Assembly: GCF_004379255.2 (NCBI RefSeq)
Contig: NC_056051.1
Coordinates: 26,219,267 to 26,283,266, forward strand
Reading direction: 5' to 3'
Source: Salvia splendens
Lineage: Eukaryota; Streptophyta; Magnoliopsida; Lamiales; Lamiaceae
DNA: 64,000 nt
Shown here: piece by piece, positions 1-11,536 of the stretch
Layout of the letters: every line of letters begins with the position of its first letter
Position numbering within the stretch: position 1 is the stretch's first letter
Notes under the pieces: model-generated
What the model saw: only the letters and a program-made list of their open reading frames with translations
What the model was told of the DNA's origin: nothing
Databases searched by the model: none
Translations under genes and position numbers: made by a program

Positions 1-3000
1 TTCAAGGATGTGCATGTGGATGCATAGTACGCGCACAAACATACTTTGGTCTCTGTACCTTAATGAAAGCAAAAAATTCCTCCTGAACACGAACAACTAC
101 CGCCATTCTTTTTAAGTGAGAAGCAAAGTGATGCCTTTGAACAATCTGGACAAAATTGCCACCTCCTCTGCATTTGTTCACATCAAGGAGAATAAATCAA
201 CATAAGATTTACATTAGGGTGGTAATACAGCAAATTCAAGAAATCAACAAATGGCTAAGACTTGTTTTTAGTGATATATGCTTATGAAGATAGAATAGAT
301 AAAAATATACATTGAGAAATTTAAGCCAATTTATATGACAGCAGAAAGGGTTTTCTTTTAAAACGGAATCAGGTAAATTTTAGCATCAGCTACAAAAATA
401 AATTAAATGCATCGACATAATGGCAATAACTGAAATAGAGATTAATAGCATACTTTTTTGGAATGGCCTTTTCATCTGATTTGTAGGTCCAATCAATTCC
501 TTTCAGTGCAGCTTTCTCAAGAGGATCACCAACCTATGTCAAGGTATAAAGGGAAAATGTTACTGCATAAAACAAGAGTTTATAAAACAGAATATACAAA
601 TTTCAGACGTTTGAAATTTTAAATCTTGGACTAAAGAGAATCTGATGTCATGTCACTAAAAACTTTCAAATATGTATAGCAGATAATGGAACTATGTGAT
701 TCCACCTGAGTGACTTTTCTATCTCCCACCAAATGAAAATCCAAATAAAAGAGCAACATATTGACATCATAATACAATTAATAGTACCATTTTACATTTT
801 CTTGCAATGCATGTGAGCAATATACCTTATCAAATGTTTCAGATTTCTCAAATAGGGAAACCCTGATTGTGATGAAGCATGATTTTCCAGGAAGGTAATT
901 TACTAAATGCATAAACTGTCTTCAGTTTTATGAACCACATAAACCACTGTACCATGATAATACAATTACACATCATACACTTAACAAAATCTTCAGTTTA
1001 TGAACTTCCTACCCTTGCTCTTTCCCTGTCCTCCCGATCATAACCAATACCAACTTACACAATCACTTTTTAAACAGTGAGCTTAACTGAATGCATCACA
1101 AATGACAATACATCATACCAGCTTATTGTCCACAAAGACCAAAGCATGACAGGATGCAAGTATTTCCAAAGTTCGATCAGGCACTTTAGATATTTCTGTT
1201 TCTAAGTCTTCATTGTCTGTCAGACCACCAACTCCAGAAAATTCCTGAGTAACAAATGAAGAAAATAAACACAATATACTATAGGATCAAGAAGAGATAC
1301 ATATAATACAGCTTGAGCATCATACCATGTCATCTGACGTTAGTGTGCCAGTCTTGTCAAAACAACATATATCAACCTGGAACGGTAAATAGCTCAAAAT
1401 CAGCAGATGTGCAGTAATCATCAGCTCAACAGCCAAAGAAGCATATTTTTTAAAACTATATTAATAAAGACTATAAAAACCAGTAACCACACATTTATAG
1501 ACGAAGAAGAATTGCAAACATTGAGCTCTAAGAACAAGAAATTCAATGATATAATACCAAAAGTAATGGAATTTATAACTCTAATCAACCCATTTCGGAT
1601 TCAAGAAAATTCTTGTGGTATCTATCATTTATCAAGTAATATCATTCAGAATGCTATGCAGTGCTGCTGTCTAGAGTGTCATTGAATGCAATTACATAAG
1701 AAGCACTGGGCTACAAAATATTAAGCATGTGCCGATAGTGATCGACAATTTGCTAACTGAAATAAGTTTCTGATTGGTCGGTTGAAGATGGCAATAGGCT
1801 CACGGATTAATTCTAAGTAATTGATTATTAAAGAGCAAATATGTGCTATAACATTCTAAAAGGTAATATGAATGATGCCAATGAGGTACAAGATGATCAA
1901 CTTTCAACTTTCAACACCAAACCTGATATACTCTGGTCAGAAGAAAAGGCTCAAGTTAAAATAAGATTTTACGAGCTTGTACGTCAAAGAACATTTAATA
2001 TTTTACAACCTAATTAAGACACATGGAGACTAAATGAGTTAGACTCAAAAGAACCTATTGAATAAAAGACATAACTCCTTAGTTTGAATTAATTCAGGTA
2101 TATACTCAGCACAATTGTTTTAAATATAACAATATCAAGAAGAAAACAGTACAATGTTTAAGGAAAGTGTCAGCTACAAACAATCATAAAACAAATCACA
2201 GTATTATCTTAATCTCAACAGGAAAAAGAGCTTGAAGTTTGGAACTAAACAAACCCACTGAAGTATATTCGTACAATTCTTTATCAGGAACAAAAAGTTG
2301 TGCTACTCACCTTTCCAGCAAATGGAATTCTAAATGGTTCTGTGCAGTAAATTCCACGTCTGGCTAGTGCAATCAAAGAAGTATTAACAGCTATTGACAG
2401 CTCCATTGGAAGTTCGGGGGGAATCACAGAAGTAATAATCAATGAACAACTCAGAAGAAGCTTGTATTTACTCCTTGTTGGATCCTCAAGGCCCTGTGGA
2501 ACAATTATTGCATAATATACACCATGTTCTTTCCAAATAAAGTATCCGAAAAGGATCGAATGAGATCTTCGTGAACATCTATCAGAACCAATTTACCTTT
2601 TTAAGGACATAACCAGCAGCTATAAGAGCAAATACTACCAAGAAAAGAATAAAAAGCCCACTTTCCCAGCTGTTTGCAGTAACCTACGGATCACATTCAA
2701 TATTAAAATTGTCAAGAAAATTATGAACAAGTATCCACATAACATTAAAAAACCAACTAGAAACAGAAACAATTTTACCCTCTCAGTTGAAAACAGTATA
2801 GTTCGCATTAGCTTTCCTTGGCTAGTTTCAAATCCAGTTCGCAGCACAACAGCCACACAGCCCCCATCAGGGGCTTTCAAGTGAAATGTCTGTATGGATA
2901 ATAAATGAATGCTCAGGTATGAACAGAACATGTGAGAATTCTGCCAATGGAATGAAGAGAGAAGTGAGAAACCTTATCCGGTGTATGCTGTAATATTTTT

Positions 3001-6000
3001 GTACCACCAAAAAGAACATGCGCCTTATCCCGTTTGATTGATAGTCTCTCATCATTTCCTCTGTTGCCTACTGAAACCTACAAAAATCTTAACGAATTAA
3101 AATGAAAACCTCAGAAGATGAAGTATGCATAATTTTAGTATTAGATGTATAAATTATCATAGCTCATATGAATATGAATCAGAAAAAATTCTTTTTATCT
3201 TCAGTTCGTCCTCCTTTTATATTCTTCAGGTGGATGTAAATGTAAAGCATATCAATATCTACAAGAGGAAGTGTACCAAAGTGGTTTTATCTAGTTCAAT
3301 GAAGCTAATAAAAAGAAAAAACAAATATTTCTGGGGAAAAAATATATCCATTCTTCTCTTCCCAAATCTCAAATAAAGCTATTAGTTATTACTGCATGTA
3401 CTGTCTGTGAAGATAATCTTATAGTAAATAAAATCAGTTATATGGAAAACACAGAATAACAAGAATTGCATGATTATGGGAAATTAGAATAGCATAATAA
3501 GGAAATTAAAAGATAAGTGTATCATTTTAGTATTGGAAAATGGAAATAACCTTCCATTGTGGTGTGGACTCCCCAGTCAGAATGGCTTCATTCACAATAG
3601 CACTTCCAGCCAAAATAAGCATGTCAGCAGGCACAGATTTGTCTTCCCCATCCAGACCAGTAGAGCGCCCAATGGATACAACATCCCCAGGCAGAAGCTC
3701 TGTCCCAGAGAGTTTAACCCACCTAAATTTCAAAGTAAAAGGTAAAGGATAATAGGATATATGCAAGTAAATTAAAATTATAGAGCATAGTATTCTAAAA
3801 GAAATAGAGAAAGGAATTGATCAGGACGTACTTGCCACATCGATAAACCATCAAAATTTGGCTATCCACTTTTACACGTCTAAGCTCCGATAAAGTCTTC
3901 AAACGGCTTTTTGCCATCGTTGATTCAAACACAAACAGCATGAACAGAGTGAACAGACTGTAGTACCAATACTCATCTAAACACCACAGGCCAACACAGA
4001 AAACCTAAATACATTACAACAATAGCTCAGAGAAGACCTCCGGATGGGCCAAAATATTTGAAAAACAATATGATTGTGCACATAAAAAAAATTATTATAA
4101 CCAAACAATTAATCAAGCTCAAACTAAAAGCCAGTTGGATTTACCATATACCTGAAATACGAAAAATGGTTCCATGACCTGCTCTTTCATCAATTTTTGG
4201 AATGTGGGTTGAGGATACTCAAATCTGCATAGTCAAAACTTATTCATTAGCAAAAAAGCTTTGGGTGCACAACTAATACTCCTTTCAGAAAAAAAAGGTT
4301 GAAACGTACATGAACATTAACATATATAATGAATACAGATCAAATAGATAGTATATGTTCTATTTACATAATAGCACCATATCTCTTAGTGTTGTGAGAG
4401 AGAAGATAAAATAGTTAGCTAGTTAGTTAAAAGAACTTACACATTCCTTCCCCATTTCTCGGTACCAGTAACAATTTTAGCTTCTGTACCATAACCAGTA
4501 TTCTTGAGATAATACCCAATTGCTTCCTTGGATGGATACAGAAGTTTAGAGAATGTATGTTTCTCATCAGAGTAAATAAAATGTTGCTTCCTGAAGTCAA
4601 AGTAGATCTCTTCTGCACTTGGTGATGTAGAAGAAGCTGCCAACTTAGGAACATTTAACAAAATGGTAAGAAATAGGCACATATAGTGTATATTTTGTTA
4701 CAAAGTTAGACAATGGTTCTTTTTCTCAAGAATGACAGAGAGAATGGGTTGCTGAAGTCCCAACCTTCCGAAAGTGAAGCGGCACAACTTCTTTAGAGCC
4801 TGAAAATTTAGCTGGAGTAATCTTGCAAGCATCTGCATGGTGTATATCATTAACCTATCATGCATCAAAGTACATGTTAGAACTTCAACTAAGGAAGTAC
4901 AGTCAAAGAAAAATAACTCAAGTTCATAGAGATGACAGAGCTTGAATTGAGTCGTCATACAATGATAAGATAGTGAAAAGGAAATGGATGTGGGTTTCGT
5001 AACACCCCCCACCCCCCTCACACAAACACACACGCACTAATCTCTAAGTCATATCTTAAGATATTAGTACCATCTAGTCATAAATCTGTACAGAGAACTA
5101 AGAACCTACACTGTTTGGAGCAGAAACCATGAGTATGCTGAGATTCCCACCCTTCACTGTATCTTAGAGTATTATGTCTAGACTGCTAACTCAAATCTAC
5201 TAGCTGAAGAATTGCAGGTAGCATTTGATTTCTTGACCTAGTGTGTGGCTGTTAACAAAGCAACAACCTTTTTGATCTATTAATTAATTCTTTTTATTTG
5301 TCTTTTTAGTGCCTAAACTAATGTGTTGCCTGCATCAACCATTCCACTTGATACCTAGATCTCATACAAATCAAATTCAAACTTGACTAGCGAAATCCTT
5401 TGTGCTTTTTCCAAAGGAATTCTAGTAGCAATCACAGTCATTTCTACAAAAGCTAAATGTCCAACTAAAGAAATCTGAACTATCAATACCGATCACAGTA
5501 CTACGGGGTGACAAATAATATATACAAAAAAGATATCAACTTCAGATGATTTCATTATGCATAATGAATAATGGTCATCACAAGTTTGTAACATAGTCCA
5601 CTTCCTATAGAGTCAATCAAACTTAAGCAAAAAATATAGATACATTACTAGAAACAGCATACAATACATATAGAGAAAAATTATACACATCTATTTATTG
5701 AAGATAATATTAACTTATCACTAGGGTATTACGCATAAAATCAAAGTTAAATCTTGAGTAAAAGCAAGACAGAGTGATTAAAATAAAGCATATTCAGTCA
5801 AGGAAAAAAAAGACGAACCTGGGAAAATTTTACAAAGCATTTGAAATCCACAGACCAAACGGTGAACAGAAACACGAGAATGTGAAATGCAGAAATGCCG
5901 CCCAAAACAATGCAAGCATCCGCGAAATCCAGGCTGGGGACTACAGCTGACACCCACACTCCGTATAGAATCGCGAAAGGCCACATATCCAAACGCCATG

Positions 6001-6067
6001 CCCAATGCCTCTTTCTCAACAAGTCAACCGTATCAACCACTTTCCCGCCCACATTGAACCTCGACAT
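1..6067 (-). CDS. PDR2: P5A-type P-type ATPase, PDR2/MIA-like (5' part; runs off left edge)
   Basis: ER-resident P5A ATPase; the family (yeast Spf1, human ATP13A1, Arabidopsis PDR2/MIA) extracts mis-inserted transmembrane helices and affects ER homeostasis, pollen development and the phosphate response of roots. Fourteen coding exons connect in phase: 5819-6067, 4765-4854, 4441-4643, 4152-4224, 3832-4004, 3551-3722, 2973-3077, 2779-2889, 2597-2683, 2311-2493, 1326-1376, 1119-1244, 454-533 and 59-167, giving about 604 of the usual roughly 1180 residues. Visible marks: N-terminal [12 protein letters not shown] with two hydrophobic helices, actuator TGES motif (exon 3551-3722), P5A signature PPELPMEL in the membrane segment (2311-2493), and the phosphorylation motif DKTGTLT (1326-1376). 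The start at 6067 is chosen by similarity to known PDR2 N-termini; an in-frame open stretch continues upstream but looks like leader. The C-terminal P domain and helices lie left of the window. No damage is seen in the exons. Confidence 0.95.
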
Positions 6068-6443
6068 CTCACTTCTTTCTGACGATCCAACCACAAATTC
6101 TCTGCGATTTCCAATTGGAGTCAAAAATTGAAAAGGAGCAGAAGTGTAACAGCTGATAATCACCGCAACAGAGTGAAAAATTCGTGTTGGGTAACTAACC
6201 TTTGATTCTTCGCCGCCGGAGATCGGACTAGAGGAGTCAAGGCTCCATCGTGGCGCCGCCGATCAGGCTTGAAAACGACGACGGAGGGCTCAGTAGCTGA
6301 ACTCAGATAGCGAAGAACAGATTTGGCGATGCAGAGGAGTGGAATCTGAAATCTGGATGTGCGTGCCCTAGCCCCCAAATTCAAGAAAAAAAATTGGAAT
6401 TTTGATTTTTCTTTTTTACGTAATTTTGATTGGGGTGGGTTAA
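6068..6443 (-). promoter_or_regulatory. PDR2 leader and proximal promoter, truncated by a transposon
   Basis: Only about 376 bp separate the PDR2 start codon from the left end of the Harbinger element at 6444. This stretch must hold the PDR2 leader and core promoter, because anything further upstream is transposon or F-box debris. I see no clear TATA box. The sequence is partly GC-rich near 6200-6300, which fits a transcribed leader. Confidence 0.45.
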
Positions 6444-6610
6444 GAGCATCTCCAGTGGGCGGATGTCCCACTAGGACATCCACTAGGACATCCCGAAAAC
6501 ACCTTCTGCCACGTCACTAGGACTTCCCATCTCACTGCCACGTCACTAGGACATCTCCTACACAATCCGCCCTTCCCATCGCCCTTCCCACTAGAACTTC
6601 CCGCAATAAA
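6444..6610 (+). repeat. Left terminal inverted repeat and subterminal repeats of the Harbinger element
   Basis: After the terminal GAGCATCTCCAGTGG the segment repeats variants of ACTAGGACATCC and CACGTCACTAGGAC several times. These are subterminal repeats of the kind bound by Harbinger transposase or ORF1. The motif is the CpG-poor counterpart (GGACATCC, GGATGTCC) of the motif at the right end. Confidence 0.7.
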
Positions 6611-6772
6611 AAAAATCACAAATTCACAAATAAAACAATTTACGTTTACGGAAATAAAATTTCAACACGAATACGAACGGAAAAAATTATCAACTTCATT
6701 AAAAAAACATACATGATTTGAAAAAAAAAATTACATAGTAATAAAACAAAAAAAAAAGTAATAACATCAACG

Positions 6773-8056
6773 TCAACCCCTCCGCGTCCAAACCTCTTCG
6801 ATAATATCGTTCTGAAGTCGAACATGGGCATCTGCTTGCCGCATGTCGGCAAATGCACGCATCCGCTCGACATCTCCATGAGGTACCCCCATATTCACAT
6901 TCGCGGTGGCCACGCTGTGACTTGGACCTGCACCCGTATCATCTTCATTGGTCCACTTAGTCAGTTCCGCACCTTCATTTTCGACAATCATGTTGTGCAT
7001 TATGATACATGCGTACATGACATCGCCGATGTTGAGAATATACCACTGCCGTGCAGGACCCTTGACTACCACCCATCGACTCTGGAGCACACCAAATGCC
7101 CGCTCCACATCCTTGCGCGCTGCTTCCTGACGGCTCGCAAAGTATGACTTCTTTTGCCCGAGCGGATGCTTGATTGTCTTCACAAAGACGGGCCAGTTTG
7201 GGTATATCTCATCCGCCAAATAGTATCTCATATTGTGCTGGTTGCCGTTGGCGACGAAACTGATGGCGGGACCAACGCCATTGCACTGAGCATTGAACAG
7301 GGGCGACGACTGGAGAACGTTGATGTCGTTGTTCGACCCGGCGACTCCGAAATAAGCATGTCATATCCACAGCCGGTAGTCAGCTACAGCTTCAAGGATC
7401 ATCGTGGGATGCTTGGCTTTGAAGCCGGTAGTATATATCCCCTTCCAGGCGGCAGGGCAGTTCTTCCACTCCCAATGCATACAATCTATGCTGCCCAACA
7501 TCCCAGGGAACCCGTTCACCGACCCATGTATATCTATCAGACTCTGGCAGTCTTCGGGGCTCGGACTCCGAAGATACCGCTCACCGAATATCGCTCTCAC
7601 GCCCGCGCAAAAATTCTGCAGACACTCGACGACTGTCGACTCGCCAATGTGGAGGTACTCGTCGAACATGTCGGCCGCACCTCCGTACGCCAGTTGTCTG
7701 ATTGCGACAGTGCACTTCTGCAAGGGCGTGAGTCCGGGTTTGCCAGCTGCATCCTCCCTGATCCTAAAATACAGGTATCTTCTCTCTAAAGCACCCACGA
7801 TGTGCAGAAACATCGGACGATGCATCCTAAAGCGTCGCCGGAATAAGGCTTCCCCAAAACGCGGTTGAGGAGCGAAGTAGTCTGCATACAACCGAATATG
7901 TGCAGCAATGTGGTCACGGGGTACTGTAGTTCGACGATGGATCGGCCGAGGTACCGCAGCCTGCTGCCGCCGCTGTGCCTTCTGCTGTAGCAGCCTATCT
8001 ATCGCACCTTCCACAATGACCTCCAATTCATTCTCACTATCACTGTCACTAGACAT
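6773..8056 (-). pseudogene. Harbinger DDE transposase with a single in-frame stop codon
   Basis: The frame is 427 codons long apart from one TGA at 7361-7363, where a tryptophan is expected in the conserved context just after DYRLWI. Family features are visible: an N-terminal acidic stretch, a helix-turn-helix-like region, then the DDE nuclease (first Asp in GMLGSIDCMHWEW, second Asp in SNNDINVL just past the stop, Glu in KDVERAFGVLQSRW). The DDE nuclease with HTH corresponds to plant transposon protein families of the Harbinger/HARBI1 type. TGG to TGA is a single transition, so the copy died recently or is read through. The plus-strand open frames across it are antisense shadows. Confidence 0.9.
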
Positions 8057-8169
8057 TCTAGATAGACTTGAAATTAGAGATGTAGAGAGAGAAACTTGTT
8101 AACACAAGTGGTGCGAATGAAATGAAGTTCAACGAGCCTTATATATAGAGTTTTAAAAAAAATATATTT

Positions 8170-8344
8170 ACCGGACGTCCGACCCACTCCACAATGGCGG
8201 ACGTCCGCCCGCCCGTCGCCCGCACGTCCGAGGACACCCGACGTCCTCACGGGACGTCCGTATCCGACCTTCGACGCTCCAATGGCGGACGTCCCGGTCG
8301 CCCGTCGCGGACGTCCGACCGGACGTCCGCCATTGGAGATGCTC
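8170..8344 (-). repeat. Right terminal inverted repeat with palindromic GGACGTCCG array
   Basis: About eight copies of the palindrome GGACGTCCG or one-base variants occur in roughly 170 bp, ending at the terminal inverted repeat. The DNA is strongly CpG-rich compared with its surroundings. The copies are likely transposase-binding sites; that role is inferred from the family. Confidence 0.75.
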
Positions 8345-8349
8345 TAATG

Positions 8350-8723
8350 GGTAGTCACCTACGTGTAGGTAGAGGAGGAAGCTCAATATATTCACGAGTC
8401 ATTGGATTAACTACGAAGAGAATATCATTATTATCATCCAATCCATCCCATAGCAAAAGCAAACCACCAACTGAACTAATTACCGAACGATGGCGAGGAG
8501 TTGAAGAAGGGGGCTAGTCGAATTGAAAAAGTGGTTGGACATCCTCATCAGCGAGTGCATACCCCTTCTTGTCTCGACGAACGAAAGCCATGACTTGTTT
8601 CGCAAGCAGACATCCCCTTCTATTAGATCACGCCATGACTTACAAACGCTCCGACACCTCATAATGCATCTATTCGGGAGTCTCGAAAGGATCTCTCTCC
8701 ATAATTCTTGCGGTATCTGTTAG
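8350..8723 (-). pseudogene. Truncated F-box gene copy (left copy of a duplicated locus)
   Basis: On the minus strand from about 8723 an F-box begins IPQELWREILSRLP and continues MRCRSVCKSWRDLIEG, a good F-box consensus without stops. The similarity to the right copy (12820-13180) then runs to about 8355, where the homology ends next to the Harbinger element. A frame change and a TAG in the frame of the right copy near 8515 destroy the reading frame, and no F-box-associated C-terminal domain is present. Upstream of the F-box the locus is interrupted by the LTR element at 8718. This is a dead fragment, most useful as a record of the duplication. Confidence 0.82.
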
Positions 8724-9000
8724 AAAATACAATGCGGAAAATAAAAAACTATTGCAGAAAGTAAAAGACGGGGAGAACTTCAAAGACTACATTGTGAATG
8801 ACTTGAATTGTTTATCTCAATGGTTACACAACCTTTTATAGGCTCTAATTCTAGCTATACATGGAAAATATATTCTAATTATACTAATATTCTTTGTATT
8901 TGATTTTCCATAATCTTTAATTGATTTCCTTCTTTATTCTTGCCATAACTTCATCACTTGCCTTCTTGTTCTCCAATTAATTGATTTCCTTATTCCAACA
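8718..9000 (-). repeat. 3' LTR (left copy) of the Copia-like element
   Basis: 283 bp, near-identical in layout to 11079-11352 with scattered substitutions and small indels. It begins TGTTAGAAAATACAATG and ends TTATTCCAACA. Confidence 0.92.
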
Positions 9001-9049
9001 CTCCCCCTCAAGTTGAGTATCGAGTTTTTCGACACTTAACTTGCACGAT

Positions 9050-9650
9050 CTTTAGTTTGATAAATAGTTAATACTCGTATTTAAGAGTTCTTCAATTTCC
9101 ATTGACAGTTTATGCTCGTATCATAGAGCTTCTTCAATTCATCATTGATAATTTATACTCGTATCAAATAGTTATTGAAAGTTTAGACTCGTTTCAAGGA
9201 GCTCTTCATTCATCTTTGAAAGTTTTAACTCGTTTCAAGGAGTTCTTCAATTTTTCTTCATTGAAAGTTTAGGCTCTTATCAAGGAGTTCTTCAATTTTT
9301 GTTGATGGTTTAAACTCGTGTCAAGGAGCCAATCTAGACAGTTTTAACTCGTGTCCGGGAGCTTGTCTAAACAGTTTTTACTCATAATTTGGAGCTATCT
9401 TAGATAGTTTTAGCTCGTATCCAGGAGCCATCTTAGATAGTTTTAACTCATATCTAGGAGTCATCTTAGACAATTTTGACTCTTGTCGATGAGCTAATTC
9501 AGACAGTTTTGACTCTTGTCGAGGAGCTAATTCAGACAGTTTTAACTCTTGTCAAGGAGCTAATCTAGACAGTTTTTGCTCGTATCTAGGAGCTACTTCA
9601 TTTTTTTCTGACTGACTATTTTTACTCGTGTCGAGGAGCTCATTCACCTT
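9050..9650. repeat. Degenerate tandem repeats inside the LTR element
   Basis: A unit of roughly 33-45 bp with the core TTTTAACTCGTGTC, then AAGGAGCTAATCTAGACAG, recurs about fifteen times with drift. The best-preserved copies lie around 9310-9600. It occupies the 3' part of the element interior, just inside the polypurine tract. The remaining interior (9650-11063) is pyrimidine-rich with a GC-rich patch near 10700-10900 and holds no gene I can recognise. Confidence 0.8.
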
Positions 9651-11078
9651 TGGACTAAATTTAATTTGCAGCCCAAAGCTTAATTTTGGAGGACCATTCC
9701 CAGCCCATTTCAACTCAAACTATGAGCCCATTATTTTAATTTTTTTTCTTCTTAAGCCCAATAACACTAGGTCCAATTTGTTTATTTTATTTTTTTGGAA
9801 ATACTCAATTGAGAAGACGTCAACACCCGCCTCCTTTCTCCTCTCGTCTCCATCACGGCGTCCTCCTTGACACCAACAACCACAGCTTTTCATCTCTCCA
9901 AAAATCAACAGGGTTCTCCCTATTCTCGACTCCTTCTCGGTTATAATGTACTATATCCACCATGGTCGGTCCCCAACTTTCCGGTGACAGTCTCTCCCCC
10001 CTGTGACAGATTCTACTTGAAGCCGACACATGCAAGCTGTTTGGTCTCTCAAAAGATATTTGAGTTTCCTTTTTCGATTTGCTTCTTTTCCTATCTCGGA
10101 GATTCTCAAATCAATTTGGTGAGGAATTGTTCGGTCAGACACACTCTCCTTGGTCGGGCAATTCTTCAACTTCTTTGCCTTGCGAGCTTCTCTCGCGCCA
10201 TTCAATTGGAGATGAACTGCTCTTCTCGGCATTCTTCTAGGCGCGATGAATCGTTTGGCAGTGTTTGTCGTCTCCCCTCGCCGGAAAATTCATCGAATTT
10301 TCTTCTTCCATTTTTTATGTTTGTAAGATCGTGAAAGATGGCTTGGTTGGGTTGCTATACCGCGACCTTTTTGACAACATCGGTTCTTTCCTCTGTTCGA
10401 AGAAGAATTGTTCGGCTGTTTGCTTTGTCTCCCCTCGCTGGATGATTCATTATCTCCATCTTTGGAGCCATCATCTCTTTTCTGGAGAAACAGACTGGCC
10501 TGCTATGGCTGTCCGACATCTTCACTTTCGGAGTCTTCTTGCCTTCTTCTCTTAGATCTCTCTTGCTCGCTGCCATCTCCTTATCGGCGCTCCCACCGAC
10601 GTCCAATCGACTCTTTCTTGCTAGTTGTCTGTTGGCTACTCCGCAGTTTTGACAAGAGAGGCCATCATCACGTTGTTTGTGGTCTGCACCGTCGTCTATC
10701 CGTGCTACTGTTTGCCGTCGGTCGGAGCTGAGCAGCCGCTGCTGGAGTCACCGTCGACCGAAGTTGCCAGCGCTGGAGTCGCGAGGACGTCCAGCCGCTG
10801 CTGGACCTCGCCGAGGTCACCCCGTTGCTGCTGTCTGCTGGAGCTGCTGTCCAGATCAGTTCGGGCAGCCGCTGCTCGACGTTCTTCGTCTTGGCAGCCC
10901 ATTTTTCTCAAAACTTGATAGGAACTTGGAATTGTTTCCTTCTCTCTTGATTTCTTGAACAAAAATATGAGTTGGAGAACTTTGGCGCAACCTTTTTTGT
11001 GATTTTTGGGTTCCCACGATTGAAAGGAAGATTTTTTTTTAACAAACTAACGAAGGGTCGTTAGCTGCTCTGATACCA

Positions 11079-11352
11079 TGTTAGAAAATACAATGCGGAA
11101 AATAAAAGACTATTGCAGAAAGTAAAAGACGGGGAGAACTTAAAAAACTACATTATGAATTACTTGAATTGATTATCTCAATGGTTACACAAGTTTTTAT
11201 AGGCTATAATTCTAGCTATACATGAAAAATATATTCTAATTATACTAATATTATTTGTATTTGATTTTCCATAATCTTTAATTGCTTTTTTTCTCTATTC
11301 CTTCATCTCTTGTCTCCTTGTTCTCCAATTAATTGATTTCCTTATTTCAACC
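11079..11352 (-). repeat. 5' LTR (right copy) of the Copia-like element
   Basis: 274 bp, direct repeat of 8718-9000. It lies immediately beside the primer binding site complement, which makes it the 5' LTR in element orientation. Confidence 0.92.
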
Positions 11353-11375
11353 GTATCCATATTTCTTGCGAATCC

Positions 11376-11536
11376 CGTGTCTCCATATTACGGCGGCTTA
11401 TGAAAAGTAAGAATAAATTAGGGACAGAGACTAAGATAGTTAGGATGATAATAGCACGTGTCTCCAAATTACGGCGGCTTATGAAAAGTAAGAACAAATT
11501 AGGGATAGAAACTAAGATAGTTAGGATGATAATAAT
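11376..11536. repeat. Two 81-bp direct repeats upstream of the left F-box copy
   Basis: Copies at 11376-11456 and 11457-11536 share CGTGTCTCCAxATTACGGCGG and continue through TTAGGATGATAAT. A single related copy (TTACGGCGGCTTATGAAAAG) lies at about 13240-13290 upstream of the right F-box copy, showing that the duplication of the F-box locus included this flank. The rest of 11540-12050 is AT-rich and shows nothing else. Confidence 0.8.

Larger units (their letters stand above)
6441..8347 (-). mobile_element. PIF/Harbinger DNA transposon, full length with TAA target duplication
   Basis: The element spans 6444-8344 (1901 bp). Both ends begin GAGCATCTCCA as inverted repeats (6444 rightward; 8344 leftward). 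They are flanked by TAA at 6441-6443 and TAA at 8345-8347, the 3-bp TWA duplication typical of PIF/Harbinger. It carries one minus-strand transposase reading frame and no second (Myb-like ORF1) gene, so it would depend on ORF1 from elsewhere. It sits head-to-head with PDR2, about 0.4 kb from its start codon. Confidence 0.93.
8713..11357 (-). mobile_element. Copia-like LTR retroelement without gag/pol (non-autonomous), minus orientation
   Basis: Direct LTRs lie at 8718-9000 and 11079-11352, bounded by the 5-bp target duplication GTATC at 8713-8717 and 11353-11357. LTRs start TGTTAG and the left one ends CAACA; the right one ends in CC, one mutation from CA. Next to the right LTR, 11064-11078 is the reverse complement of TGGTATCAGAGCAGC, the initiator-Met-tRNA primer binding site. 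Next to the left LTR, 9001-9014 is the complement of a polypurine tract (AACTTGAGGGGGAG). The element is therefore read on the minus strand. The 2.08-kb interior shows no gag, protease, integrase or reverse transcriptase motifs in any frame. It interrupts the left F-box copy just upstream of the F-box. Confidence 0.93.

Noticed and set aside
1407..1685. 92-codon plus-strand open frame
   Set aside because: Lies in a large PDR2 intron, AT-rich, with no recognisable domain.
7154..7789. 211-codon plus-strand open frame
   Set aside because: Antisense to the Harbinger transposase; GC-rich coding DNA commonly leaves the opposite strand open. No domain is recognisable.
9050..9650. CRISPR-like array
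   Set aside because: Units are contiguous and degenerate without spacers, and the genome is eukaryotic.
9867..10962. Several open frames of 80-155 codons on both strands inside the LTR element
   Set aside because: None shows gag, pol or any host domain, and they overlap one another; treated as chance frames in the element interior.
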